Assembly: GCF_002903145.1 (NCBI RefSeq) | Contig: NZ_PPDJ01000008.1 | Span: forward strand, 286,219 to 350,218 | From: Halobacteriovorax sp. DA5 | GTDB taxonomy: Bacteria > Bdellovibrionota > Bacteriovoracia > Bacteriovoracales > Bacteriovoracaceae | Length of the DNA: 64,000 nucleotides | Reading direction: 5' to 3' | Shown: in pieces, positions 53,768 to 63,263 of the stretch | Numbering within the stretch: the stretch's first letter is position 1 | Layout of the letters: each line of letters opens with the position of its first letter | The notes under the pieces: model-generated | Database searches by the model: none | What the model was told of the DNA's origin: nothing | What the model saw: only the letters and a program-made list of their open reading frames with translations | Made by a program: the position numbers and the translations under genes

Positions 53768-54631
53768 TTATTTTTTAGCTGCGCTAATTAAATTTTGAGA
53801 GACACTGAAGATTGTCATTGGGCCAATTCCTTTAGGAACTGGAGTAATTGCCGCAAGTTGATCTTTTATATTGTCAAAGTCGCAGTCACCGCAAAGTTTG
53901 CCATCAATACTTCGATTAATACCGACATCGAAGACAACTTGTGTCTGATCATTTCTGAAATATTCTTTAGTAAGGAGCTTTGGTGAGCCAATTGCTGTCA
54001 CAATAATATCGGCTGACTGAGTTAGCTCTTTTAAGTTTTGAGTTTTAGAGTGTGCAAGTGTAACAGTTGCATTTAAATTTGTTAGGAGAAGTGAAAGTGG
54101 TTTCCCAACGATAAGACTTCTACCAACGATAACAACATTCTTTCCTGTAAAATCAATTCCGTAGTACTTGGCCATTGTAACAATACCTTTTGGCGTACAA
54201 GGAATCATTGATGTTTCACCAAGTTGCCCACGGTAAAGCTTAGCAACATTTTCGTAGTGAAAACCATCAACATCTTTATGAGGAACAACAAGGTCTGTTG
54301 TATCTACTTGAGAGAGTGATTTTGGTAATGGAAGTTGTATAAGGATCCCGTGAACTGATGGATCTTTATTAAATTGGTTTACGATTTTGAGGAATTCTTC
54401 CTCACTAATCGAATCTTCTAGATTAACGATTTCGCAACTTGCACCAATTTTTTCTGCAAACTTCTTCTTACTATTTGTATAAATAACGCTTGCTGGATTA
54501 TTACCTACAAGAATTACTTTTAAACAAGGTGTCGTACCCAAACTTTTTAGGGAGCCACACTCTTCTTTAAGAAGTTCAACCTGCCTTTCTATGACGGGTT
54601 GCGCATATAGTAATTTTGTCTCATTTTGCAT
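53768..54631 (-). CDS. folD: Methylenetetrahydrofolate dehydrogenase/cyclohydrolase
   Basis: The protein has 287 residues from the ATG at 54631; a GTG six bases earlier is possible, and no clear ribosome binding site exists for either. It has VGNNPASVIYTNSKKKFAEK near 45-65, QLPLPKSL, VVIVGRSLIVGKPLSLLL near 160-177, and TPVPKGIGPMTIFSV near the end. It converts methylene-THF to formyl-THF. It heads the folD-gcvT-gcvH unit, linking glycine cleavage to one-carbon folate. Confidence 0.95.
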   Translation of the reverse strand: MQNETKLLYAQPVIERQVELLKEECGSLKSLGTTPCLKVILVGNNPASVIYTNSKKKFAEKIGASCEIVNLEDSISEEEFLKIVNQFNKDPSVHGILIQLPLPKSLSQVDTTDLVVPHKDVDGFHYENVAKLYRGQLGETSMIPCTPKGIVTMAKYYGIDFTGKNVVIVGRSLIVGKPLSLLLTNLNATVTLAHSKTQNLKELTQSADIIVTAIGSPKLLTKEYFRNDQTQVVFDVGINRSIDGKLCGDCDFDNIKDQLAAITPVPKGIGPMTIFSVSQNLISAAKK

Positions 54632-54694
54632 TATCACATATTATCTTTATAGCTTGGTATTGGCAATTTCAGAATTAAGTCGTATTCAATTGAT

Positions 54695-54868
54695 ATGTTT
54701 TTTTGGTTAGGACTTGCATTACAATTAATCGGTTTCGCGTCAGTTGGGCTTTGTCTTTTTGTAGGTTTACAAAAAGGTGACTATGAAATGCTTGAGCTCT
54801 ATCAATTTATTGGTGGATCTGCAGTTTTTTATATTGGCCACATGATAAAAGGCGTAGATCGCTCGTAA
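54695..54868 (+). CDS. Small membrane protein (57 aa)
   Basis: A frame of 57 codons from an ATG at 54695. It encodes two hydrophobic segments (WLGLALQLIGFASVGLCLFV and FIGGSAVFYIGHMIKG) separated by a charged turn (QKGDYEMLE). It is just upstream of ruvC, with a stop 28 bases before it, on the same strand. No known family is recognised. The pattern of hydrophobic residues and codon positions supports a real gene. Confidence 0.6.
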   Translation: MFFWLGLALQLIGFASVGLCLFVGLQKGDYEMLELYQFIGGSAVFYIGHMIKGVDRS

Positions 54869-54896
54869 ATTCGAATTTTTCGTTTATACTAAATCT

Positions 54897-55442
54897 ATGT
54901 ATATTCTAGGAATTGACCCGGGATCTCGTACCACTGGTTGGGCGGTTATCGAAGTTGAAGGTCGAAAATTTAAATATGTCGATTCGGGTGTTTTAAAATT
55001 TGATAAGATACCGGAGTTTCTTGATCGTTTAGCAACGATTTCTTCTTCAATTAAAGATATTGTCTCAATGTATAAACCTGATGAGATTTCAGTTGAGGCT
55101 TTGATTTACGTAAAAAGTATTCCCGCATTATCAAAACTTGCTCAAGCGAGGGGAGCACTAATTGCAGGTTTATCTGGTAAGTATCAAGGTAAAATCACAG
55201 AGTATTCACCGAACTTAATAAAATCTAGTGTTACTGGACATGGTCTTGCTTCAAAAGAAAGTGTTGATCGATCTCTAAATATGATTTTTGGTAAGCTAGA
55301 TTTCAAGTCACATGATGAGTCGGATGCCCTTGCTATAGCGCTTTGTCACGCGTTGAATCGTGGACAAAGGGCAAAAATAAAGGGAAAATCGTCTCATACT
55401 CGTACAAAAGCACGTACATTAAAAGAAGTATTTTCTAAGTAG
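54897..55442 (+). CDS. ruvC: Holliday junction endonuclease RuvC
   Basis: The 181-residue protein has the RNase H-like core with the catalytic acidic residues: Asp in ILGIDPGSRTTGWAV near 7, Glu in EALIYVKS near 68, and the Asp pair in SHDESDALAIAL near 140. It resolves Holliday junctions moved by RuvAB. It is first of ruvC-ruvA-ruvB, separated by 5 bases from ruvA. A Lys/Arg tail follows the core. Confidence 0.96.
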   Translation: MYILGIDPGSRTTGWAVIEVEGRKFKYVDSGVLKFDKIPEFLDRLATISSSIKDIVSMYKPDEISVEALIYVKSIPALSKLAQARGALIAGLSGKYQGKITEYSPNLIKSSVTGHGLASKESVDRSLNMIFGKLDFKSHDESDALAIALCHALNRGQRAKIKGKSSHTRTKARTLKEVFSK

Positions 55443-55447
55443 GTTAT

Positions 55448-56101
55448 ATGATTGGTCTATTACAAGGCGAAGTTGTTTTCAGCGATGGAAACGAATTAAT
55501 TCTTTTTACTCCTTCTGGGGTAGGTCACCAAATTTATTTTCAACATGTTTTACCAGAGGGCTCAGTTGCTGCAATCTTCATCTCACATATTGTGAAAGAG
55601 GCAAGTGAAGAACTTTTTGGTTTCCGATCTTTGAGAGAGAAGAAAACATTTGAATTACTTTTAAGTGTTAAAGGTGTTGGTCCTAAAGGAGCATTTGCTC
55701 TTGTGACAAGTATTGGTGTGGATAACATAATTGATGCTATTACTTTTGATAATAAGAAAACACTACAAAAGGCACCAGGTGTGGGAGCGAAAGCTGCTTC
55801 ACAGATCATTCTTGATTTAAGTGGAAAAGCACAAAAAATAAAAATGTATTCTAAGGCTTCTGCTTCTGCGAATCAGACAGCACAATCAATCTCTCAAGCA
55901 CCTCTAAATCTTGAGCTATTTGAAGAAAGTGTATCAGAAGTTGTTAATCATGATTCGGCACTAATGAATGATGCAATCATGGCCTGTAAAGAACTTGGTT
56001 TTACTGAAGAGAAAGTGATGCCACTTGCAAAAAGAATTTTAGATGAAAACCAAATTACAAGGGCCGAACAATTAGTTCACCTTGTTTTAAAAGAGGTGTA
56101 A
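55448..56101 (+). CDS. ruvA: Holliday junction DNA helicase subunit RuvA
   Basis: The 217-residue protein has the N-terminal OB domain (MIGLLQGEVVFSDGNELIL), the helix-hairpin-helix pair (LLSVKGVGPKGAFALV near 73-88, LQKAPGVGAKAASQII near 108-123) and a C-terminal RuvB-contacting helix bundle (AIMACKELGFTEEKVMPLAK). A tetramer binds the junction and loads RuvB. It stops one base before ruvB begins. Confidence 0.96.
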   Translation: MIGLLQGEVVFSDGNELILFTPSGVGHQIYFQHVLPEGSVAAIFISHIVKEASEELFGFRSLREKKTFELLLSVKGVGPKGAFALVTSIGVDNIIDAITFDNKKTLQKAPGVGAKAASQIILDLSGKAQKIKMYSKASASANQTAQSISQAPLNLELFEESVSEVVNHDSALMNDAIMACKELGFTEEKVMPLAKRILDENQITRAEQLVHLVLKEV

Positions 56102-57094
56102 ATGTCTGAAGGACGTTTTTTTGATCCAACACTTGATGAAGAAGAAACAAGAAAAGAAATTGTTTTAAGGCCGAAAGATTTTTCTGAATATATAGGTCAG
56201 AAAAAAATCGTACAAAATATTGATGTGATGGTTACTTCCGCTGTTAAAAGAAAACAGTCTATGGACCATGCACTACTTTCAGGTCCTCCTGGACTAGGAA
56301 AGACATCTCTTGCCATGATAATTGCTAATGCGCTCGGAAGCCAGCTTCATGTTATATCGGGACCGGCCATTGAGAAGAAGGGTGATCTTGCGGCGATTCT
56401 TACGAATTTAGAGCCTCGTGATGTTCTTTTTATCGATGAAATTCATCGCATGCATATTTCTGTTGAAGAAATTCTTTATTCAGCAATGGAAGATTATCGC
56501 CTCGATATTGTTATTGGTGATGGTGCCGCTGCAAGAACTATGCAAATTGAAATTGCTCCATTTACATTAATTGGGGCCACGACAAGATCAGGGTTATTGT
56601 CAAATCCTCTTCGTGATCGTTTTATGGCACATTTTCATTTTGATTTTTATAAAGCTGATGAACTAGCAAAAATTATTTCTAATAACGCTAAGAAAATCGG
56701 AATTCAAATAGACGAAGATGCAGAGCACTTAATGGCAAGATGTGCTCGAGGTACTCCAAGAATCGCTAATCGTGTTCTTCGTCGCGTGCGTGACTTCGCT
56801 ATTGTTCGTGATTCTTCTCACGTTAATATTAATGATGTGAAAAAATCTCTAGAAATGATGGAAATTGATGAACACGGGTTGGATCGTATGGATAGACGCA
56901 TCCTTTCTGTTATTCAACAGTATTATGGGGGAGGTCCTGTAGGTATAGAAGCACTTTGTGCAACTCTTGCTGAAGACCGCTCTACGATTGAAGATGTTTA
57001 TGAACCCTTTCTTTTAAAAGAAGGTTTTTTAATACGTACGCCAAGAGGTCGTGAGATCTCACAAATTGCAAAAGAGTTGATTAATGAAGAATAA
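56102..57094 (+). CDS. ruvB: Holliday junction branch-migration ATPase RuvB
   Basis: The 330-residue protein has the AAA+ core: Walker A GPPGLGKTSLA near 61-71, Walker B FIDEIHRM near 108-115, sensor GATTRSGLLSNPLRDRF near 150-166, and a winged-helix C-terminus (YYGGGPVGIEALCATLAEDR). It drives branch migration with RuvA. It overlaps the next barrel-like gene by 11 bases. Confidence 0.97.
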   Translation: MSEGRFFDPTLDEEETRKEIVLRPKDFSEYIGQKKIVQNIDVMVTSAVKRKQSMDHALLSGPPGLGKTSLAMIIANALGSQLHVISGPAIEKKGDLAAILTNLEPRDVLFIDEIHRMHISVEEILYSAMEDYRLDIVIGDGAAARTMQIEIAPFTLIGATTRSGLLSNPLRDRFMAHFHFDFYKADELAKIISNNAKKIGIQIDEDAEHLMARCARGTPRIANRVLRRVRDFAIVRDSSHVNINDVKKSLEMMEIDEHGLDRMDRRILSVIQQYYGGGPVGIEALCATLAEDRSTIEDVYEPFLLKEGFLIRTPRGREISQIAKELINEE

Positions 57095-57833
57095 GTTTTT
57101 ATTTCTGTGTTTATGTCTTATTACGTTTAACATTCAAGCAACATATGATTTATCCGCATCAGCTGGGTATCGTTCTTATATCCTAGGAGCAGCGGCGAGA
57201 GTTGACGCTGGAATCAGTCAGGAGATGTGGCGATATAACGAACAAATTTATGGCTTCATTCGTGAGTCTGCTTATTTCAATACAAGTGGTTCGATCAATT
57301 CCGTTGGTGGCCGTATCGATTTTTTTCCAGTTTCAATTTTAGGCTTCACTGCCGGAACTGAACAAGTTTGGCGTTCATCGAAGGAGCTTTCAACTTTTGA
57401 TTGTGAAACACAGATATGTGATGCAGACGGTACACGTTCGTATTTAAGAATAGAAAATGTTCTAGCTTATAAAAAGTTTGTCACAATAAACGATTATCAG
57501 AGAGAGTTTTTTAAGTACAGCGGCTACTCAGGACTTGTTGTAAATGCTCTTCATTCAATGGAAATAGATACGAATGATATTGTGAATGTTATGAGAAATA
57601 TCATCGCTTACCAGTATAGCGATACATATACATTTGGAGTTCTTCACTTTCGTTCTTGGTCAGAGAAAAGTAAGCAAGATACTGCTTATGTTGGAATGTT
57701 AAATCAGTTTAAAAAAGATAAGTGGACTTACGATACTATCTTAGGGGTAAATCACGACCGTGATGATCATGATCACTTCAGTGTGCTTCTACAAGTTAAA
57801 TACGACTATAAAAAAGGTCTAAGGTTATTTTAA
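57084..57833 (+). CDS. Probable outer-membrane beta-barrel protein
   Basis: The 249-residue protein has a Sec signal (KFLFLCLCLITFNIQA). Alternating aromatic strands follow (YDLSASAGYRSYIL, GGRIDFFPVSILGFTAGTEQVW, YTFGVLHFRSW). It ends in Phe (KKGLRLF), consistent with a BamA-recognised barrel. A Cys pair in FDCETQICDADG may form a disulfide in a loop. The family is not recognised. It overlaps ruvB and touches the lipoprotein amidohydrolase gene. Confidence 0.7.
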   Translation: MKNKFLFLCLCLITFNIQATYDLSASAGYRSYILGAAARVDAGISQEMWRYNEQIYGFIRESAYFNTSGSINSVGGRIDFFPVSILGFTAGTEQVWRSSKELSTFDCETQICDADGTRSYLRIENVLAYKKFVTINDYQREFFKYSGYSGLVVNALHSMEIDTNDIVNVMRNIIAYQYSDTYTFGVLHFRSWSEKSKQDTAYVGMLNQFKKDKWTYDTILGVNHDRDDHDHFSVLLQVKYDYKKGLRLF

Positions 57834-59056
57834 TGAAAAATTTATTATTTATTACTCTCGCAATGCTATTGTCATCGTGTTCTCTCCTCTATGGAAAACT
57901 TGGTGGCGATTTTGATTACAAACCAAATGAATATGAAAAACTTCCTAAACATGTAAAAGACTTTGTTGAAAAGTCTTACGATGGAATTGATCTAAAGAAA
58001 TTAAGAGATACTCACTTACATATCGTGGGTCTTGGGAATAGTAGAAGTGGTATTTGGGTAAACCCAGATATGCAAGATTGGTATAATCACTTATCAAAAT
58101 ACAATCGTTTTAATGTTTATATTTCCGCTTCTGGAGTTGATGATAAGTCGCAAGCAGATGAGCAATATGTGGCCCGTCTCGTTGAACTGATGACTTACCA
58201 GCCACACTTTATTCCAGCCTATGCACTTGCTTTTGATTATCATTATAAGTTAGATGGTACAAAAGATCTTACGCATTCAGAATTTCATGTGCCTAATGAA
58301 TATATTTGGAAGTTATCACAAGAACATCCTGTGAATTTTAAAATGGTTGCTTCAGTACATCCTTACCGTAAAGATGCAATTCAAGAGTTAGAAAAATGGG
58401 CCGCTCGTGGTGTGAAGTTTGTAAAATGGCTACCAAATGCAATGGGTATCGATCCTGCAAATAAAAAAGTTATTCCATTTTATAAAGCGCTTAAGAAATA
58501 TAATATGACTCTTATTACACATGCCGGTGAAGAGAAAGCTGTAGAGGGTGATAAGTTTCAAGAGTTAGGAAATCCACTTCGCCTACGTCATGCACTTGAT
58601 CTTGGTGTTGATGTAATTATCTCTCACGCCGCTTCACGTGGAAAATGTGAGGATCTAGATAATGGTGGAGTACAAGCAGAGTGTTCTGATTTATTTTGGA
58701 GACTTTTCAAAGAAAAGAAATATGAGAAAAACCTCTTCACAGACCTATCGGCACTTATCATTTATGAAAGACTTAGTGAGCCTCTAATTGAAATGATTGA
58801 AAATAAACAATTTCACTCACGTGTAATGTATGGATCAGATTATCCTCTTCCTGCAATTAACTGGATTTACCGTACGACTGATCTTGTAGAGAAAGGATTT
58901 ATTACAGAGGAAGAAAGAGAGATCTTAAATGAGATCTACTCAATCAATCCACTTCTTTTTCACTTCGTAGCACTGAGAACTGTTAGGCACCCAAAGACTG
59001 GTGAGAAACTCACTAACGAAGCCTTTGAGATGCCAGCTCGACTTCTTAAAAAATAA
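57833..59056 (+). CDS. Lipoprotein of the amidohydrolase superfamily
   Basis: The 407-residue protein has a lipobox (MLLSSC, Cys near 16) and a TIM-barrel hydrolase domain. Metal ligands are likely in DTHLHIVG near 59-66, THAGEE near 225, ISHAAS near 260 and YGSDYPLP near 335. These fit the amidohydrolase-2/TIM-barrel metal hydrolases, which are rarely lipid-anchored. Substrate is unknown. It shares one base with the barrel gene upstream. Confidence 0.78.
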   Translation: MKNLLFITLAMLLSSCSLLYGKLGGDFDYKPNEYEKLPKHVKDFVEKSYDGIDLKKLRDTHLHIVGLGNSRSGIWVNPDMQDWYNHLSKYNRFNVYISASGVDDKSQADEQYVARLVELMTYQPHFIPAYALAFDYHYKLDGTKDLTHSEFHVPNEYIWKLSQEHPVNFKMVASVHPYRKDAIQELEKWAARGVKFVKWLPNAMGIDPANKKVIPFYKALKKYNMTLITHAGEEKAVEGDKFQELGNPLRLRHALDLGVDVIISHAASRGKCEDLDNGGVQAECSDLFWRLFKEKKYEKNLFTDLSALIIYERLSEPLIEMIENKQFHSRVMYGSDYPLPAINWIYRTTDLVEKGFITEEEREILNEIYSINPLLFHFVALRTVRHPKTGEKLTNEAFEMPARLLKK

Positions 59057-59060
59057 AAAT

Positions 59061-59483
59061 TTATTTCTTAATAACTGCCATCGTCAGGCGAGAGATACAA
59101 ACTAATTTGTCTTTCTCGTCTGTGATGCGGATATCCCAGATGTGTGTCGATTTTCCAAGATGGATGGCCGTTGCTTTTGCAGTAACAATTCCTGATTGAA
59201 CTGGACGCACATGATTTGCATTTATCTCCAAACCAGCAGCATAGAATTTTGAAGAATCTAAAATAATATTTGAAGCGATTGATCCAACTGATTCCGCAAG
59301 GACACAACTTGCTCCTCCATGAAGAACGCCGTATGGCTGTCTTGTTCTTTCATCTACAGGCATCGTCGCAACTAAGTAGTCGTTTCCTGCCTCAGTAATT
59401 TTTATATCAAGGTGCTCAACACAGCAGCCAGCATTGAACTTATTCACCTCATTTAGATCGAGATTATTAAATAAATTTTCCAT
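59061..59483 (-). CDS. Hotdog-fold acyl-CoA thioesterase (PaaI/MenI type)
   Basis: The protein has 140 residues from the ATG at 59483 (AAGG 8 bases upstream; the TTG before it is rejected). It has the hotdog motif GVLHGGASCVLAESVGSIAS near 53-72 with the catalytic Glu, and NHVRPVQSGIVTAKATAIH. It hydrolyses a CoA thioester, of the 1,4-dihydroxynaphthoyl-CoA or phenylacetyl-CoA type. It is a single gene, divergent from lpxC. Confidence 0.9.
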   Translation of the reverse strand: MENLFNNLDLNEVNKFNAGCCVEHLDIKITEAGNDYLVATMPVDERTRQPYGVLHGGASCVLAESVGSIASNIILDSSKFYAAGLEINANHVRPVQSGIVTAKATAIHLGKSTHIWDIRITDEKDKLVCISRLTMAVIKK

Positions 59484-59708
59484 CAATAAACCTTCTTTAA
59501 CGTATTCATGAATTTAAATTAACGTTGTTTTAACATCTGCATTTATTTTACGGTTATTATTAAAAGAGTGGAAGGGTTGGTTAAATTTTGTTACAAAAGC
59601 CTCTAGGACAGGAAATTCAGTAATATTTTGCTCATGTATGACGATACTTGCTATATATTGCTGCTCAGTTTAAAATTACAGAAAGTACTTAAAATTAGGT
59701 GATTTTTA

Positions 59709-60626
59709 ATGTTAAACCAAAGAACTATAGCGAAAAAAGTGATGATTACAGGAATTGGGATCCATTCTGGAAAGAAGGTGACAATGACTCTACATCCTTC
59801 AGAAGCAGATTCTGGTATCCAGTTTAAGAGAACTGACATTAAAGATTCACAAGTGCTAAAGGCTACTGCAGATACTGTAGGAGCTACTGAGAACAATACA
59901 GCAATTGGCTCAGGTCCAGGTGCAGTTCATACTGTTGAACACCTTCTATCAGTTCTTTATGGTTTCGGAATTAATAATTGTTATATTGAAATTGATGGGC
60001 CAGAGGTTCCAATTATGGACGGTTCAGGCGCTTCATTTCTTTATGTTATTAAAGAGACCGGAATCCAACAACTTCATAAAACTAAGAAATTTCTAGTAGT
60101 TACTAAAGCAGTAGAAGTAAAAGTTGGCGAAAAATGGGCGAGAATTGAACCTTGTGAAAAGCTAGTGATCGATTCTACTATCGTTTTTAAGCACCCTATT
60201 ATTAAAACTCAACGTAAAGTATTTGAATTTACTTGCGAGAATTACATCGCTGAAATTGGTCGAGCGCGTACGTTTGGTCTATTAAGAGATGTTGATATGT
60301 TAAAGAGAAAAGGCCTAATTAAGGGTGGATCTCTTGATAATGCAATTGTTTTAGATGATTTTAAAGTTATGAATCCAGATGGATTACGTTTTGATGATGA
60401 ATTCGTAAGACATAAGATTCTTGATACTGTAGGTGATATCAGCCTTCTAGGTTATGAAATTGCCGGAAAAATCACAACTTACATGTCTGGACACCACGTT
60501 CACAACGTTCTTTGCCGCAAGCTTCTTGAGACACCTGATGCATATGAAATTGTATCGGCAACATCACTTGAGAAAGAAGCAGTTCAAGCGTTTGATCTGC
60601 CCATGGCCCTTGCGCCGTCATTTTAA
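59709..60626 (+). CDS. lpxC: UDP-3-O-acyl-GlcNAc deacetylase
   Basis: The 305-residue protein has LpxC motifs: TGIGIHSGKKVTMTLHP, zinc His in HTVEHLLSVLYG near 73-84, MDGSGASF, and the late zinc ligands HKILDTVGDI near 238-247 and HHVHN near 263. It makes the first committed step of lipid A in the cytosol. AGGTG lies 8 bases before the ATG. It is a single gene. Confidence 0.97.
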   Translation: MLNQRTIAKKVMITGIGIHSGKKVTMTLHPSEADSGIQFKRTDIKDSQVLKATADTVGATENNTAIGSGPGAVHTVEHLLSVLYGFGINNCYIEIDGPEVPIMDGSGASFLYVIKETGIQQLHKTKKFLVVTKAVEVKVGEKWARIEPCEKLVIDSTIVFKHPIIKTQRKVFEFTCENYIAEIGRARTFGLLRDVDMLKRKGLIKGGSLDNAIVLDDFKVMNPDGLRFDDEFVRHKILDTVGDISLLGYEIAGKITTYMSGHHVHNVLCRKLLETPDAYEIVSATSLEKEAVQAFDLPMALAPSF

Positions 60627-60719
60627 TCAGTCGATATAAAAATATTTAACATTTATTGTGTGAATTACAGCGTGTACAATGGTATGGATTTTCACGCGTT
60701 ATAAAAGAGAGAGAATACT

Positions 60720-62438
60720 ATGATTCTATCAAAGGGATTTTGGCAAACTTATAAAGAAGTGCCAGCGGATGCAACAATTGCATCACACCAGCTAATGATG
60801 AGAGCAGGTTTAATTCATAAGTCAGCAGCTGGACTATATAATTATCTACCAATGGGTTATCGTTCAATTCGCAAAGTAGAACAAATTGTTCGCGAAGAAA
60901 TGGATAAGGCCGGATGTTATGAAATGCTAATGTCTGTTGTAACTCCAGGAGAGCTTTGGCAAGAAACTGGGCGCTGGGACAAGATGGGTGGCGAGATGCT
61001 TAAGTTTAAGGATAAGGCAGATCGTGATCTTTGTATTTCGCCGACAAATGAAGAGGCCATCACTGATGTTTTTAGAAAAACAATCAAATCATACAAAGAT
61101 CTACCTTTAACGGTATATCAGATAAATACAAAATTTCGTGATGAGATTAGACCTCGCTTTGGACTGATGCGTGGACGCGAATTTATCATGAAGGATGCAT
61201 ATTCATTTCATGCGACAAAAGAGTGTCTTGATGAAGTCTATGACAACCTTTATCGAGCATATGAAAATGTCTTCAATCGTTTAGGTCTTGAATTCTCCGC
61301 TGTTGTTGCAGATGGTGGGGCCATGGCCGATGGTGAAGCGAAAACACACGAGTTTCAAGTGATCGCAGATGCAGGTGAAGATGCAATTATTTATTCAAAT
61401 GAAGCAGGATATGCAGCAAATATTGAAACGGCAAAAACTTTAAGAAAAGTCGAAAGTGCAGCTAGAACAGGTGATATGGCCGAAGTTGCAACACCTGGTA
61501 AAGCAACGATAAAAGACGTTTGTGATTTCTTAGGAAAGAAAGAATTTCATTCAATTAAGTCTCTAGTTTATAAAGCAAAGAATGAAGAAGATGAAATTTT
61601 TGTACTAGCACTTCTATTAGGTGATGATGAGTTAAACGAACTAAAACTAGAAAAAGTTTATCCAGGTCGTGACTTAATCGCTGCTACTGATAATGAACTA
61701 AAGACATTAGGTCTTGAGAAAGGTTTCATTGGTCCAGTTGGGATCGATAACTTAGAAATTGTATTTGATGCACAGATCGATTTAGACGCGGCTTACATCG
61801 TAGGTGCAAATAAAGTTGATATGCACTTAGAGAATTTTGTCGCAAATGAGCAGCTTAAAGATATTAAGATTGCTGATCTTAGACTTGCCTGTTCTGGTGA
61901 TTATACTCTTGATGGAAAACACCAAGTTGAGCTTAAAAGAGGAATTGAAGTAGGGCACATTTTCCAACTTGGTGACAAGTATACGAAGGGAATGGGGGTA
62001 ACTATTCTCGATCAAAATGGAAAAGCTGCGACACCTTTAATGGGTTGTTACGGTATTGGTGTAACTCGTTTAGTTGCAGCAGCGATTGAGCAAAACCATG
62101 ATGAAAATGGAATCATATGGCCAGCAGCAATTGCTCCTTATAATTTATCTTTCGTTGCAATTACTAAGTCTGATGAATACAAAGCCAAAGCTGATGAACT
62201 TCATAAAGAGCTTATATCAGCAGGGTTAGAAGTTATTTATGATGATAGAAAGGCTGGACCTGGATTCAAATTTAAGGATGCAGATCTTCTAGGGTTACCT
62301 CTTCAAGTTGTTCTTGGAGAAAGAGATCACAAAGAAGATGGTCTTCTAGAAATCAGAGTTAGACGTACTGGTGAAAAAATAAAAGTATCTCAAGACCAAC
62401 TTATTTCGAAAGTTAATGAGCTTTTAAAGGACCTGTAA
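60720..62438 (+). CDS. proS: Prolyl-tRNA synthetase (bacterial type)
   Basis: The 572-residue class II synthetase has LMMRAGLIHKSAAGLYNYLP at the start, motif 2 near FRDEIRPRFGLMRGREF, and motif 3 in GCYGIGVTRLVAA near 441. A YbaK-type editing insertion spans about 220-400 (TIKDVCDFLGKKEF, VYKAKNEEDEIFVLALLLGD), typical of the bacterial class. The C-terminal anticodon-binding domain follows. It charges tRNA-Pro. It abuts rlmB (TAATG). Confidence 0.97.
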   Translation: MILSKGFWQTYKEVPADATIASHQLMMRAGLIHKSAAGLYNYLPMGYRSIRKVEQIVREEMDKAGCYEMLMSVVTPGELWQETGRWDKMGGEMLKFKDKADRDLCISPTNEEAITDVFRKTIKSYKDLPLTVYQINTKFRDEIRPRFGLMRGREFIMKDAYSFHATKECLDEVYDNLYRAYENVFNRLGLEFSAVVADGGAMADGEAKTHEFQVIADAGEDAIIYSNEAGYAANIETAKTLRKVESAARTGDMAEVATPGKATIKDVCDFLGKKEFHSIKSLVYKAKNEEDEIFVLALLLGDDELNELKLEKVYPGRDLIAATDNELKTLGLEKGFIGPVGIDNLEIVFDAQIDLDAAYIVGANKVDMHLENFVANEQLKDIKIADLRLACSGDYTLDGKHQVELKRGIEVGHIFQLGDKYTKGMGVTILDQNGKAATPLMGCYGIGVTRLVAAAIEQNHDENGIIWPAAIAPYNLSFVAITKSDEYKAKADELHKELISAGLEVIYDDRKAGPGFKFKDADLLGLPLQVVLGERDHKEDGLLEIRVRRTGEKIKVSQDQLISKVNELLKDL

Positions 62439-63199
62439 TGGAACAAGATATCATTGTAGGAGTACATTCGATTGTACATGCAATTCGTAATCCTAAACGT
62501 AAAACAATTGAGCTTGTTGCCTGTGAAGAGGGAATTGATAAGCTATACAAGATGGGTGGGATTAAGAAACAAGAACTTGATGGAATCAAAGTTAAATTAG
62601 TTTCTTCTCACAAAGTTCAAGAGCTTGCTAAGGAACTTTATACTGAACAGGAATTTCAATACTCAAGAGTTCCGTCAGGTGTTTTCTTGTTAACAAGTCA
62701 AAAAGAAATTTTAGAAACAAAGCCATTATTTGATTCAATTGATAATGTTGAAGAAGTTAAAATCTTATGTCTAGATGGAGTAACAGATGTCCACAACGCT
62801 GGTGCAATCATGCGTACAGCAGCGTTTTACAATGTTACTCATATTGTTTTTGCAGTAAAAAATAATTTCAATATTGGACCTTCGATGGCCCGTATTGCTT
62901 CTGGTGCTCTTGAGTATATTGACATCGTTAAATGCAATTCTTTACCTAAGTTTTTATCTGCACTAATTAAGCGTAATGTAACTCCTATAGGGCTTACAGA
63001 GCATACTGATGATAATGAGCTTGGTGAAATTAATGGAATTAAGTGCCTTGTACTTGGGGCAGAAGATAGAGGACTGTCACATGCAACAGTTCGTCTGCTG
63101 GAAAAGAAAATCCGTTTAGAGCCAATGGGTAAAATTGAGTCTCTGAATGTATCGGTTGCTGCGGCAATTGCAATGGAAAAAGTTTTTTCTAAAAAATAA
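62438..63199 (+). CDS. rlmB: SpoU-type rRNA 2'-O-ribose methyltransferase (RlmB-like)
   Basis: The 253-residue protein has an N-terminal substrate-binding domain (IIVGVHSIVHAI) and the SpoU knot: LCLDGVTDVHNAGAIMRTAA near 110-129, CLVLGAEDRGLS near 202, and ESLNVSVAAAIAME near 234. It methylates a ribose in 23S rRNA using SAM. The specific site is inferred from length and is not certain. It shares one base with proS. Confidence 0.9.
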   Translation: MEQDIIVGVHSIVHAIRNPKRKTIELVACEEGIDKLYKMGGIKKQELDGIKVKLVSSHKVQELAKELYTEQEFQYSRVPSGVFLLTSQKEILETKPLFDSIDNVEEVKILCLDGVTDVHNAGAIMRTAAFYNVTHIVFAVKNNFNIGPSMARIASGALEYIDIVKCNSLPKFLSALIKRNVTPIGLTEHTDDNELGEINGIKCLVLGAEDRGLSHATVRLLEKKIRLEPMGKIESLNVSVAAAIAMEKVFSKK

Positions 63200-63211
63200 G
63201 TTAAAAAAAGC

Positions 63212-63240
63212 TTGCCAGGTTTTTAATTCTACTTTATAAC
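63212..63240 (+). promoter_or_regulatory. Promoter of the tRNA cluster
   Basis: TTGCCA (63212-63217), 17 bases, TATAAC (63235-63240). It is 23 bases before the first tRNA. Confidence 0.65.
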
Positions 63241-63263
63241 TTATTTCCATCGCAAGAATGTTT

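Noticed and set aside
60665..60706. GCGTG/CACGC inverted repeat before proS as a possible T-box or attenuator
   Set aside because: Only 5 bp with an 18-base loop, no T-box sequence and no terminator. Likely chance.
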